NCBI GenBank assembly: GCA_964400725.1
Contig: CAYNVS010000012.1
Location: forward strand, 18,880-82,879
Origin: CAYNVS01 sp964400725
GTDB taxonomy: Bacteria; Myxococcota_A; SURF-8; CAYNVS01
DNA length: 64,000 bases
Reading direction: 5' to 3'
The position numbers were made by a program, and so were the translations under genes. A model generated the notes under the pieces. The model had not been told where the DNA came from. It saw only the letters and a program-made list of their open reading frames with translations, and made no database searches. How positions within the stretch are numbered: position 1 is the first letter of the stretch; each line of letters opens with the position of its first letter. This document shows, piece after piece, positions 51,441 to 59,771 of this stretch.

Positions 51441-52382
51441 ATGTTTCACAACCCAATGAGTTCGGACGCGATTAAACTGATTCAAGCGGTAGTGGGGGAA
51501 TTATGCTCTCCGGCGTCGTTCGGCGGCCTTTATCACCGCGGCAACCGGGGAGTTCCCATGCCCAGCGTGCGGGAATTATCCGAAATCGTGGAAGACTTAC
51601 GCGGCGTTTTATTTCCGGGGTACTTCGGCGAAACGAACCTGCGTCCCGAAACGATGAGCTACTACGTCGGCTCCAAAATCGAGTCGATTTTCCGCCGCTT
51701 ATCCGAGCAGATTCGGCTAGGTTTTTGTTTTGAATGTCAATCGGGAGAGAGCGGCGCGGCGTGCGAAAACTGCGAGGAGCGGGCGCAAAGTCTTACAGCG
51801 CAGTTCGTAGAAGCTCTGCCTAAAATACGTCATTATCTATCAACCGACGTCGCCGCGGCGTACGAAGGCGATCCGGCCGCTAAAAGCGCCGGCGAGGCTA
51901 TATTCTGCTACCCAAGCATACGCGCCTTATGCAATCAACGCGTCGCAAAAGAGCTTTACGATCTCGAAGCTCCTCTTATTCCGCGTATTATAACCGAACT
52001 TGCGCATTCCGAAACCGGCATCGACATACATCCCGGCGCGACCATAGGCGAGTCGTTCTTCATGGATCACGGAACCGGAATAGTAATCGGGGAAACGGCC
52101 GTAATCGGCAAAAACGTCCGCGTTTATCAGGGGGTAACGCTGGGCGCGAAGAGCTTTCCGCTGGACGAAAACGGCAATCCTATCAAAGGAATACCGCGTC
52201 ATCCGATTGTCGAGGACGACGTTATTATTTATTCGGGAGCCACAATTCTGGGGCGCATTACAATCGGCAAGGGCGCGGTAATAGGCGGCAACGTGTGGCT
52301 CACCCGCGACGTTCCGCCCGGAGGAAAGGCTCTCGTCGGCAGAATCGACGAGCAGGGGTTCGATCTCGGCGGAGGCATTTAG
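51441..52382 (+). CDS. cysE: Serine O-acetyltransferase
   Basis: Start chosen at ATG 51441 (313 residues), with GAGG 5 nt upstream; earlier in-frame positions fall in the promoter. The N-terminal helical domain (about 1-160) includes a small Cys cluster (CFECQSGESGAACENC) not usual in CysE. The C-terminal left-handed hexapeptide-repeat domain has IDIHPGATIG, FMDHGTGIVIGET, VYQGVTLGA and the typical RHP. It makes O-acetylserine for cysteine synthesis and heads an Fe-S operon, supplying cysteine for NifS. This long form resembles EpsC/SAT enzymes of anaerobes. Confidence 0.94.
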   Translation: MFHNPMSSDAIKLIQAVVGELCSPASFGGLYHRGNRGVPMPSVRELSEIVEDLRGVLFPGYFGETNLRPETMSYYVGSKIESIFRRLSEQIRLGFCFECQSGESGAACENCEERAQSLTAQFVEALPKIRHYLSTDVAAAYEGDPAAKSAGEAIFCYPSIRALCNQRVAKELYDLEAPLIPRIITELAHSETGIDIHPGATIGESFFMDHGTGIVIGETAVIGKNVRVYQGVTLGAKSFPLDENGNPIKGIPRHPIVEDDVIIYSGATILGRITIGKGAVIGGNVWLTRDVPPGGKALVGRIDEQGFDLGGGI

Positions 52383-52406
52383 AAGGGAAGGCAGGAGGCT
52401 AAAAAC

Positions 52407-52850
52407 ATGAAACTTTCCACAAAAGTGCGGTACGGTCTTCGGGCGCTTATCGACTTGACGCTGAACTATGAGAACGGTTTGGTTGACGCGCAGGAAATCG
52501 CTACCCGGCAGCAATTGTCTAAAAAATACCTCGAAAATCTGCTCGCGTCGCTCAAGCTGGCGGGAATCGTTAAAAGCGAGCGAGGGTCGAAGGGAGGTTA
52601 CGCGCTGTCTCGCGACCCGCGGGAAATAACGGTTGAAGACGTAATATTGGCTCTTGACGGCCCCATTACAATTACCGACTGCCTGTCGGAAAAATCCAGA
52701 TGCGTTTTAAGCGCGCAATGCGCAACGCTGGACGTCTGGCAGGAAATGGCCGACGCCATTATTAGCATCGCCCGGCGGACCACGCTTCAAACCCTAGCCG
52801 ATAAAACTAAAAACAAAAAGAGCTCGTCTGCCGAAGTTTTCCGAAATTGA
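52407..52850 (+). CDS. iscR: Rrf2-family Fe-S regulator, IscR-type
   Basis: A 147-residue Rrf2 protein. The winged helix (about 1-65) has the segment RYGLRALIDL and the wing GSKGGYALSR. Three cysteines (C92, C99 and C105, spacing x6 and x5) match the cluster ligands of IscR. It probably binds a [2Fe-2S] cluster and represses the isc operon when the cluster is present. It is located between cysE and nifS, so autoregulation is likely. Confidence 0.93.
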   Translation: MKLSTKVRYGLRALIDLTLNYENGLVDAQEIATRQQLSKKYLENLLASLKLAGIVKSERGSKGGYALSRDPREITVEDVILALDGPITITDCLSEKSRCVLSAQCATLDVWQEMADAIISIARRTTLQTLADKTKNKKSSSAEVFRN

Positions 52851-52942
52851 CGACTCAATATTCGTTTGTTTTGCGTATAGCGACGTTTTTTGATAACAGG
52901 TTCCGCGTTAACGTCGAAACGCGATAATCCGGAGAAAACAAA

Positions 52943-54184
52943 ATGAAAAACGCAGTTTACCTAGACCACAACGCCACCACTCCGATACGCCCCGAAGTAT
53001 TGGATGAAATGCTGCCATTCCTAAAGGAGCATTACGGCAACCCGTCAAGCGCGCACACGCTAGGCCGCTTTACTCGCGAGGCTCTCGAAATCTCCCGCCA
53101 GAAGCTAATTTTGGCCGTCGGCGCGATAGACGCAAAGGAAATAATATTTACTTCCGGCGCCACCGAGGCCGACAACATGGCGCTCTTAGGCGCGGCCAAC
53201 CTGCCGATAGCGGAAAAACGGCGCAAAATCGTAACGAGCGCGATAGAGCACCCGGCGATTTACGAACCCGCGAAATATCTCGCGAAAAAAGGGTTTGAGG
53301 TAGTATTTTTACCTGTGGATAAATACGGCGTCGTCGATTTGAGCGCCGCGGAGCGCGAAATAGATGAAAATACGTTGATCGTTTCCGTCATGGTCGCCAA
53401 CAACGAAATCGGTACGATACAGCCTATCAAGCAAATTTCCGCCCTCGCTAAAAAGCATGGCGCGCTGATGCACGCGGACGCGGTTCAGGCGTTGGGAAAA
53501 ATACCGGTCAACGTAAAAGAGCTCGGCGTTGACATGGCGAGCTTCGCTTCTCATAAAATTTACGGACCCAAGGGCGTGGGCGCGCTTTACGTTAAAAAAG
53601 GCGTTAAAATCGAGCCGACTCTGCGCGGCGGTCATCAGGAAAGGCTCGTTCGTCCCGGCACGGAAAACTTGGCCGGAATAGTAGGCTTTGGCAAAGCGGC
53701 GGAAATGGCGGCCGAAGACGTTGAAAGCGGCAAAAACGAGCGGATACGCGAAATGCGCGACCGCCTACAAGGCCTTCTCTTGGAGAAAATACCTCACTGC
53801 CGCCTTAACGGCGCTCCGGAAGGCCGCGTTCCCAACACGCTGAATATCAGTTTCATGTTTGTAGAGGGCGAAGGAATGACGCTGGCGCTGGACGCGATGG
53901 GAATCGCGATTTCCACCGGCTCGGCTTGCAGCAGCGGAACGCTGGATCCGTCGCACGTGCTTCTGGCCATCGGAGTTCCGGTGGACGTGGCGCACGGAAG
54001 CCTGCGCTTTTCGCTCGGCTTTGCCAATACGATGGAAGATATGGATTATACCGCGGCCTGCGTCGCTAAGGTTGTGGGCCGCCTTCGCGACATGTCGCCG
54101 CTATGGGAAGACTTTATAAGCGGCAAAACCACGACTTACACCGATAAACACGGACATTCCCACGACTTAGGGGACGCCGAATAG
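52943..54184 (+). CDS. nifS: Cysteine desulfurase (NifS/IscS class)
   Basis: A 413-residue PLP enzyme that takes sulfur from cysteine for Fe-S clusters and thio-tRNA. It has the PLP Lys205 (SHKIYGPKG), the PLP-proximal YLDHNATTP start and the catalytic Cys329 in STGSACSSGTL, a short-loop class I arrangement. The tail is His-rich (DKHGHSHD). It lies 19 bp before iscU. Confidence 0.95.
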   Translation: MKNAVYLDHNATTPIRPEVLDEMLPFLKEHYGNPSSAHTLGRFTREALEISRQKLILAVGAIDAKEIIFTSGATEADNMALLGAANLPIAEKRRKIVTSAIEHPAIYEPAKYLAKKGFEVVFLPVDKYGVVDLSAAEREIDENTLIVSVMVANNEIGTIQPIKQISALAKKHGALMHADAVQALGKIPVNVKELGVDMASFASHKIYGPKGVGALYVKKGVKIEPTLRGGHQERLVRPGTENLAGIVGFGKAAEMAAEDVESGKNERIREMRDRLQGLLLEKIPHCRLNGAPEGRVPNTLNISFMFVEGEGMTLALDAMGIAISTGSACSSGTLDPSHVLLAIGVPVDVAHGSLRFSLGFANTMEDMDYTAACVAKVVGRLRDMSPLWEDFISGKTTTYTDKHGHSHDLGDAE

Positions 54185-54202
54185 ACGATACGGAGAATTT
54201 AT

Positions 54203-54589
54203 ATGAACAACACAAATTACAGCGAAAAAGTTCTCGACCACTTTATGAACCCGCGCAACATGGGCGAGCTGAAGGACGCCGACGGCGTAGGAACCGTAGG
54301 CAACCCGACCTGCGGCGACGTGATGCGCCTTTATATCAAAGTTCAGGACGACCGCATCACCGAAGTTAAATTTAAGACTTTCGGGTGCGCCGCGGCCGTG
54401 GCGACCAGCAGCATGGTTACCGAAATGGTCGTCGGCAAAACGCTCGCGGAGGCGATGGAAATCAGCAACCGCGCCGTGGCCGACGCGCTTGGCGGGCTTC
54501 CGCCGGTAAAAATGCACTGCTCGGTGCTGGCCGAGGACGCGCTTCGCGCCGCGATAGAGGACTACAACAAGAAGAAGAGCGCGCAATAA
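54203..54589 (+). CDS. iscU: Fe-S cluster scaffold, IscU/NifU N-type
   Basis: A 128-residue scaffold. The three cluster cysteines are C37 (NPTCGD), C62 (FGCAAA) and C106 (MHCSVLAED), with Asp39 after the first. It lacks the NifU central and C-terminal domains; a separate Nfu protein is encoded two genes downstream. It receives sulfur from NifS. Confidence 0.95.
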   Translation: MNNTNYSEKVLDHFMNPRNMGELKDADGVGTVGNPTCGDVMRLYIKVQDDRITEVKFKTFGCAAAVATSSMVTEMVVGKTLAEAMEISNRAVADALGGLPPVKMHCSVLAEDALRAAIEDYNKKKSAQ

Positions 54590-54591
54590 AT

Positions 54592-55428
54592 ATGGAATTT
54601 CGCCGCAAAGCCGAACTGCTCGACGGGATTTTAAAGCAAGCGGGCTCGTGCGTCGTCGCCTTCTCGGGCGGGGTTGACAGCTCGTATTTGGCGGCTGCGG
54701 CTAAAAAGGCGCTGGGCGATAATGCCCATATAATAATGGTAATCTCGCCGCTGACTCCCAAACGCGACGTCGAATCGGCCCGCGCGGTCGCCGCCGCGCT
54801 CGGCTTCGAGTTCGAGACAGTTCAATCGCGGGAGCTTGACGACGAGACGTTTGCAAAGAACCCGCCTGACAGATGCTACCATTGCAAAAAGCATATCTTC
54901 GGCGCGCTTATAGAGGCGGCGCAAAGGCTCGGCGCGGCTTGCGTCGTCGAGGGGACGAACCGCGACGACGAGACCGACTACCGCCCCGGCATGAGAGCGA
55001 TTAAAGAAATGAGCGTACGCAGCCCTCTTAAAGAGGCCGGGTTTACGAAAGCCGAGATACGCGCGGCCTCCAAAGAAATGGGCGTCCCGACGTGGAACAA
55101 ACCTTCGAGCGCCTGTCTGGCCTCGCGCTTTCCGTACGGCAGCCCGATTACCGAAGAAAAAGCCCGGCGCGCGGACGATGCGGAAGAGCGGCTTACGGCT
55201 TTGGGCTACTCGCAGGTTCGCGTGCGGGACTTTGGTTTTGCGGCGGTGGCGGAAATTGCCGCAGACGAGCTCGGCAGAGCGTTCGACGAGCGCGAAAGAG
55301 AAAAAATTCTCGCCGCGTTAAAGGCCGCGGGCTACAAAAAAGCGGCGATAGACTTGGAAGGCTACAAGACCGGATCCATGAACGCCGGCCTTGCGGACGA
55401 ATTGAAAAATTCGATTAAAACAATTTGA
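54592..55428 (+). CDS. larE: LarE-like ATP-dependent sulfur transferase
   Basis: Start chosen at ATG 54592 (278 residues), 2 bases after the iscU stop; the frame is open further upstream but overlaps iscU. It has the PP-loop SGGVDSS at 25-31 and CYHCK at 95-99. Cys175 in ACLASRFPYG is where LarE has its sacrificial cysteine (Cys176 in Lactobacillus). LarE thiolates the nickel-pincer nucleotide precursor. LarB, LarC and a racemase are not here. Placement among Fe-S genes may mean another sulfur-transfer role. Confidence 0.88.
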   Translation: MEFRRKAELLDGILKQAGSCVVAFSGGVDSSYLAAAAKKALGDNAHIIMVISPLTPKRDVESARAVAAALGFEFETVQSRELDDETFAKNPPDRCYHCKKHIFGALIEAAQRLGAACVVEGTNRDDETDYRPGMRAIKEMSVRSPLKEAGFTKAEIRAASKEMGVPTWNKPSSACLASRFPYGSPITEEKARRADDAEERLTALGYSQVRVRDFGFAAVAEIAADELGRAFDEREREKILAALKAAGYKKAAIDLEGYKTGSMNAGLADELKNSIKTI

Positions 55429-55448
55429 AAACCGGAAAGGAGATTTGA

Positions 55449-55676
55449 ATGGAAATTCAAGAAAAAGTAAAAGCCGCGCTGGATAGAATCCGTCCCTACC
55501 TCGCCGCCGACGGCGGAGACGTAGAGCTGGTGGAAGTTACGGACGACGGCGCGGTCAAAGTGCGCCTTCGGGGCGCGTGCCACGGCTGCCCGATGTCCGC
55601 AATGACGCTGAAAAACGGCATTGAAGGCATCCTCAAAGAAGACGTTCCCGAAGTAAATAGCGTAGAAGCGGTATAA
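55449..55676 (+). CDS. Nfu-type Fe-S carrier
   Basis: A 75-residue stand-alone NifU C-terminal domain with the CHGCPMS motif (C-x2-C, cluster ligands). It begins MEIQEKVKAALDRIRPYLAADGGD, which is the family signature. AAAGGAGA precedes the ATG. It delivers [4Fe-4S] clusters to apoproteins. Confidence 0.94.
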   Translation: MEIQEKVKAALDRIRPYLAADGGDVELVEVTDDGAVKVRLRGACHGCPMSAMTLKNGIEGILKEDVPEVNSVEAV

Positions 55677-55709
55677 TTGTAAAACCTATTTAAAAAAAGG
55701 AGAATTGAA

Positions 55710-56270
55710 ATGAAAAGAAATACGCTTATCGCCATTATGTTCGCCGCGGCCGCTATTTTTGCGGTTACAACCATGACTTCGACGGCCTCCGCGGGCGACT
55801 GCCCTTACAAAAAAGCCAAAGAAAGCTCCCAATCGGGCGAAGTTAAAGACTGCCCCATGGCTAAGGAAGGCGGTTGTCCGTGCGCCAAAGACTGCCCTTG
55901 CGCGAAAGACTGTCAGTGCGCCAAAGACGGCGCGGCCTGCGCCAAAGACTGTCCTTGCGCGAAAGACTGCCAGTGCGCTAAAGACGGCGCGGCCTGCGCT
56001 AAAGATTGTCCAAAGGCAAAAGAAGGCGGATGCCCCTACGCCGATAAAAATAAGAAAGAGGCGAAAGATAAGACGGCGGGCGGCGCGCAGACGCTTTGCC
56101 CCGTCATGGACAAGCCTATCGACAAGAAAATTTTCGTCGATTACAACGGTTACCGCGTTTATTTTTGCTGCAAAGGATGCGTTGAGAAGTTCAACAAGGA
56201 ACCCGAGAAATACCTGAAGAAAATGAAGGACGAAGGCGTCGAGCCGGAAAAAACGCCGGAGAAAAAGTAA
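55710..56270 (+). CDS. Periplasmic metallothionein-like Cys-repeat protein with YHS domain
   Basis: A 186-residue exported protein (signal about 1-28) with about 20 cysteines. The central part repeats CAKDCPCAKDCQCAKDGAA twice and then a partial copy. The C-terminus (about 129-171) is a YHS/TRASH-like metal domain with LCPVMD...VYFCCKGCVEKF. The Cys-rich repeats look able to bind soft metals such as copper. AAAGGAG precedes the ATG. It sits between Nfu and mnmA, one gene before an HMA-tailed permease. Metal storage or delivery is inference. Confidence 0.88.
   Translation: MKRNTLIAIMFAAAAIFAVTTMTSTASAGDCPYKKAKESSQSGEVKDCPMAKEGGCPCAKDCPCAKDCQCAKDGAACAKDCPCAKDCQCAKDGAACAKDCPKAKEGGCPYADKNKKEAKDKTAGGAQTLCPVMDKPIDKKIFVDYNGYRVYFCCKGCVEKFNKEPEKYLKKMKDEGVEPEKTPEKK
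55881..55994 (+). repeat. Two tandem 57-bp repeats in the Cys-repeat gene
   Basis: Units 55881-55937 and 55938-55994 encode the same 19 residues with a few synonymous differences, and a partial third unit follows. The repeat supplies seven cysteine or cysteine-adjacent positions per unit. Confidence 0.9.
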
Positions 56271-56279
56271 GATTGGCAA

Positions 56280-57374
56280 ATGACGCGAAAAACCAAAGTT
56301 GCGGTAGGGTTAAGCGGCGGAGTTGATTCTAGCGCCGCCGCCGCCCTGCTCCTGGAACAAGGTTACGAAGTCGTCGGCGTTACGATGACGATTTGGGACG
56401 GCTCGATAGACCTTAAGGGAGCTGGCGACGCGTGCTTCGGCCCGGGAGAAGAGAAGGACGTAGAGCTTGCGGCAAAATTATGCGACCGCCTCGGAATCGA
56501 GTTTCGCGAAATCGACTTGAAAAAAGAATACAAACAAATTGTCCTTTCTTACTTTCGCGAGGAATACCTAAAGGGGCGGACGCCGAACCCTTGCGTCGTG
56601 TGCAACCGCAACTTAAAATTCGGTTTTCTTTTAAGCCGCGCGGAGGAGTCGGGCGTCGAGTTCGACCTCTTCGCGACCGGCCACTACGCCCGCATAGACG
56701 AGATTTACGGCCGTTACAGACTGCGCAAGGGGCTGGACGAGTCGAAGGAACAATCGTATTTTCTGCACGCCATAAAGCGCGAGCGGCTGGCTAAAACAAT
56801 ATTTCCGCTGGGCTCGCTGACCAAGGCGGCGGCGAGAGAAATCGCCCGAAGATACGGTATGGAAGCCGCCGACAAACTCGAAAGTCAGGACTTCATTTCC
56901 GGCGGTTCTTATGAAGTTTTATTCGAGAAAGACGACTCGCGCCCCGGCGACATAGTTACGCTCGACGGCAAGCGCGTAGGCGGGCACCGCGGCATAGTAA
57001 ATTACACCGTGGGGCAGCGCAAGGGGCTTGGGTTGTCGTGCGCGAGGCCGATGTACGTCGTCGCCATCGACGCGAAGAAAAATCAGGTCGTCGTAGCCGA
57101 AGAAGAGGCTCTGTCATCGAATTCGCTCGTCGCTTCGTGTATAAATTGGCTGTCAATCGACGCTCCGGCCGAGCCCATGCGAGTAAAGGCGCGCATAAGG
57201 CAGAAACACCGCGAGGCGGACGCTCTGCTCGAACCGCTTGCGGACGGAAGCGTAAAAGTCGTATTCGACGAGCCGCAGCGCGCGGTTACGCCCGGTCAGT
57301 CGGTCGTGTTCTACGACGGCGACGTAGTTCTCGGCGGCGGCGTTATTGATAAGGCCGAAAGGGTCTCCTCTTAA
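56280..57374 (+). CDS. mnmA: tRNA-specific 2-thiouridylase MnmA, lacking the usual second catalytic Cys
   Basis: A 364-residue PP-loop enzyme (GLSGGVDSS at 10-18) that thiolates U34 of tRNA. It has NPCVVCN (Cys105, Cys108) and ATGHYARI. The stretch that normally reads SQDICF or STGICF, with the acceptor Cys, reads ESQDFISGG at 201-209, so two residues including the Cys are absent. Enzymes with a C-x2-C at the first site can use an Fe-S cluster, which would fit this operon. It begins 9 bp after the YHS gene. Confidence 0.92.
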   Translation: MTRKTKVAVGLSGGVDSSAAAALLLEQGYEVVGVTMTIWDGSIDLKGAGDACFGPGEEKDVELAAKLCDRLGIEFREIDLKKEYKQIVLSYFREEYLKGRTPNPCVVCNRNLKFGFLLSRAEESGVEFDLFATGHYARIDEIYGRYRLRKGLDESKEQSYFLHAIKRERLAKTIFPLGSLTKAAAREIARRYGMEAADKLESQDFISGGSYEVLFEKDDSRPGDIVTLDGKRVGGHRGIVNYTVGQRKGLGLSCARPMYVVAIDAKKNQVVVAEEEALSSNSLVASCINWLSIDAPAEPMRVKARIRQKHREADALLEPLADGSVKVVFDEPQRAVTPGQSVVFYDGDVVLGGGVIDKAERVSS

Positions 57375-57384
57375 ATTTATTCCG

Positions 57385-58734
57385 ATGGAAAAATTCGTCG
57401 TCAACTCGTTCGTCGAGGGGTGGCGGCTGGCCGTTCAAATGACCCCTTACCTTATATTCGGCTTCGCTGCCGCGGGCGTTTTGCGCGTATTAATTCCGGC
57501 AAAGTTCGTCGCAAAGCATTTGGGCGGGGAAACCAAGTCATCCGTTCTCAAAGCCGCTGCGCTGGGCGTTCCTCTGCCGTTGTGCTCTTGCGGAGTTCTG
57601 CCGGTCGCGGCGTCTTTGCGCCAGGCCGGAGCGGGCAAAGCTCCCACGCTTTCGTTTCTCATCGCGACTCCGGTTACGGGAATCGATTCTATTTTAGCGA
57701 CTTACGCGCTGCTTGGACTTCCGTTTGCGGCGGCCCGCGTCGCGGCGTCGTTTATTATCGGCCTTCTAACGGGTTTCGCGCAGCTTTTGCTGGGCGCGAA
57801 GGATAAAATTGACGCGCGTCATTTAGGGGTCGAAACGTCCGAAGCTCTGCGTTGCGGCGGCGGATGCGAAGACGGATGCGGGGTTGCGGATGACGGCGAA
57901 GAGAAAAAAAGCCGCGCGGCCAAATTAAAAGAAGGTCTTATTTACGCCTTCTACGAACTTCCTTCAAGCGTATCCGGTTCCTTATTGCTTGGACTTTTAA
58001 TCGGCGGGGTTATTACTGCCGCAATTCCGCCCGATTGGTTCGGCGGCGCAGCGGGCTCAAATTTAGGCGGCGTTCTCGCCGCGGTCGCGGTCGGCGTTCC
58101 GCTTTACGTATGCGCGACCGGATCCATACCCATAGCGGCGGCTATGATTACCGCCGGAATGAGCCCCGGCGCGGCTATGGCCTTTCTGCTGGCAGGCCCG
58201 TCCACAAACGCGGTCGCATTCTCGACCGTAAAAAAAATACTGGGCGCAAAATCGCTCGCAATTTATTTAGTCTGTATTTTCGCGGGGAGCGTCGCTTTTG
58301 GTCTAACCTTCGACGCGTTGCTATCGGCTTTTCCGTTTTTAAAAGAAGCGCAAAACGCGGCGCATTCCTGCCGTAAAGACGCGCATACCGCTTTTTCCGC
58401 CGTTGAAATAATCGTCGCGGCGTTTTCATTGGCCGTAATGACGTTTTATTACGCCGCCGGCACGGCCGCGTTCCAACGGTTTCGCCGAGCCGTTAAAACC
58501 AAAGGAAAAAACAAAATGAGCCAAAGCCGTAAAATCGCCCTAAGCGTTCCGGATATGTCGTGCGCTCATTGCAAAAAAAACGTTTTGGAAGCTCTTTCCA
58601 AGCTGCCGTGCGCGCTTGCCGCGGACGTGGATTTGACCTCAAAGCGGGTTGAAGTAGAGATGAAGCAGGATTGCGACGAGGCCGAAATACTAGACGCGCT
58701 CGCAAAGGCAGGCTATAATGCAAAGGTTGTTTAG
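57385..58734 (+). CDS. SO_0444-like Cu/Zn efflux permease with C-terminal HMA domain
   Basis: Start chosen at ATG 57385 (449 residues), 10 bp after the mnmA stop; no strong ribosome-binding site is seen. It is a DUF318/ArsP-type permease with two repeated hydrophobic halves carrying PLPLCSCGVLPVA and PLYVCATGSIPIA motifs. A cytoplasmic loop holds a Cys cluster (CGGGCEDGCG). The C-terminal about 70 residues are a heavy-metal-associated domain with MSCAHC. The family exports copper, zinc or arsenicals. The fused metallochaperone domain supports a metal substrate. Confidence 0.9.
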   Translation: MEKFVVNSFVEGWRLAVQMTPYLIFGFAAAGVLRVLIPAKFVAKHLGGETKSSVLKAAALGVPLPLCSCGVLPVAASLRQAGAGKAPTLSFLIATPVTGIDSILATYALLGLPFAAARVAASFIIGLLTGFAQLLLGAKDKIDARHLGVETSEALRCGGGCEDGCGVADDGEEKKSRAAKLKEGLIYAFYELPSSVSGSLLLGLLIGGVITAAIPPDWFGGAAGSNLGGVLAAVAVGVPLYVCATGSIPIAAAMITAGMSPGAAMAFLLAGPSTNAVAFSTVKKILGAKSLAIYLVCIFAGSVAFGLTFDALLSAFPFLKEAQNAAHSCRKDAHTAFSAVEIIVAAFSLAVMTFYYAAGTAAFQRFRRAVKTKGKNKMSQSRKIALSVPDMSCAHCKKNVLEALSKLPCALAADVDLTSKRVEVEMKQDCDEAEILDALAKAGYNAKVV

Positions 58735-58952
58735 CTAATTCCGCAAACCGGAAAGCGCCCAGCTCGCCGAGTCCTTTTCATTCAAGCGTCGCCTACAACG
58801 CCGGCGGGTTGAAAACAAATAGGAGAAATAATAAGTTTCCGCGCCAATCCGCATGTTCCGCTTTTTTTTCGCTTTTTTATTGATTTATCCGCGCGCATTA
58901 TTTATTAAAGCGTAAGCGGTTTGAAACCGAGCGTCAAAACAACGGAGGAAAC

Positions 58953-59765
58953 ATGCGCGCATTTTTTAACGGCGGCGGGCGCGTCGAGAAAATTCTCGAC
59001 GACTTGAAGGAAATTTCCGGGTACATATGGGAGAAAGGCTGGGGCGAAAAAAACGCTGGAAATCTCAGCGTTGACGCTACGGACGAAACGGTCGGCGAAG
59101 GCGCTCAATGGAGCGAGCCGGAGCGATTTGGCGACGCGGAGTATCCGGCGCTCGCGGGAAGGGTCTTTGTCGTAACGGCGTCGGGCAGGCGTTTTCGCGA
59201 TATAGCCAAGGACGCCGCAAGCGGCGTATGCGTAGTAAGATTGACGGAAGACGGACGAGGCATTCAAACGCTGCGGGGCGCCGCCGAAGGAAACGCGCCG
59301 ACCAGCGAGTTAAAGTCGCACTTGAAAATTCACGACTTTTTGCGCTCGTCCGGCGCTTTGGAAAAGGTCGTTCTGCATACGCATCCAACCGAATTAATCG
59401 CGCTGACGCACCTTGCGGAATACCGCGGCGACAAGGCTCTTAACGACGCGCTGTGGGGCGCGCATCCCGAAGTTAAAGTCGCCGCGCCCAGAGGCGCCGG
59501 GTTTGTCCCTTACGAGACGCCGGGAAGCGAAAGTCTGGCCGAAGCGACTTTAACCGCTTTTAAAAACCGGCGGCAAATAGCCCTGTGGGACAGGCACGGA
59601 AGCGTTTGCGCCGCGGAAACCGTAATCGACTCGTTCGACGTAACCGACACCATAAATAAAGCTGCCAAAATAATTCTCGCCGTCAGAGCTGCGGGCGGCG
59701 AGCCGATAAAGCTGACTAAGGAACAGCTCGACGAGCTGGTTAAAAGTTTCGGGCTTAAGGAATAA
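58953..59765 (+). CDS. rhaD: Rhamnulose-1-phosphate aldolase
   Basis: A 270-residue class II aldolase. The Zn ligands are visible as H142-T-H144 (HTHPTE) and a C-terminal His in LWDRHGSV; Glu119 lies in TSELKSH. It cleaves L-rhamnulose-1-P to DHAP and L-lactaldehyde. GGAGG precedes the ATG. RhaB follows after 6 bp. The isomerase RhaA or RhaI is not in the window. Confidence 0.93.
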   Translation: MRAFFNGGGRVEKILDDLKEISGYIWEKGWGEKNAGNLSVDATDETVGEGAQWSEPERFGDAEYPALAGRVFVVTASGRRFRDIAKDAASGVCVVRLTEDGRGIQTLRGAAEGNAPTSELKSHLKIHDFLRSSGALEKVVLHTHPTELIALTHLAEYRGDKALNDALWGAHPEVKVAAPRGAGFVPYETPGSESLAEATLTAFKNRRQIALWDRHGSVCAAETVIDSFDVTDTINKAAKIILAVRAAGGEPIKLTKEQLDELVKSFGLKE

Positions 59766-59771
59766 AAATTG

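Noticed and set aside
54385..54591. N-terminal extension of the LarE-like frame
   Set aside because: It overlaps iscU out of frame, and its translation is Arg/Gly-rich with no LarE similarity. ATG 54592 fits the family.
55881..55994. 57-bp repeats as a CRISPR or mobile repeat
   Set aside because: They are in-frame coding repeats inside the Cys-rich protein, with no spacers.
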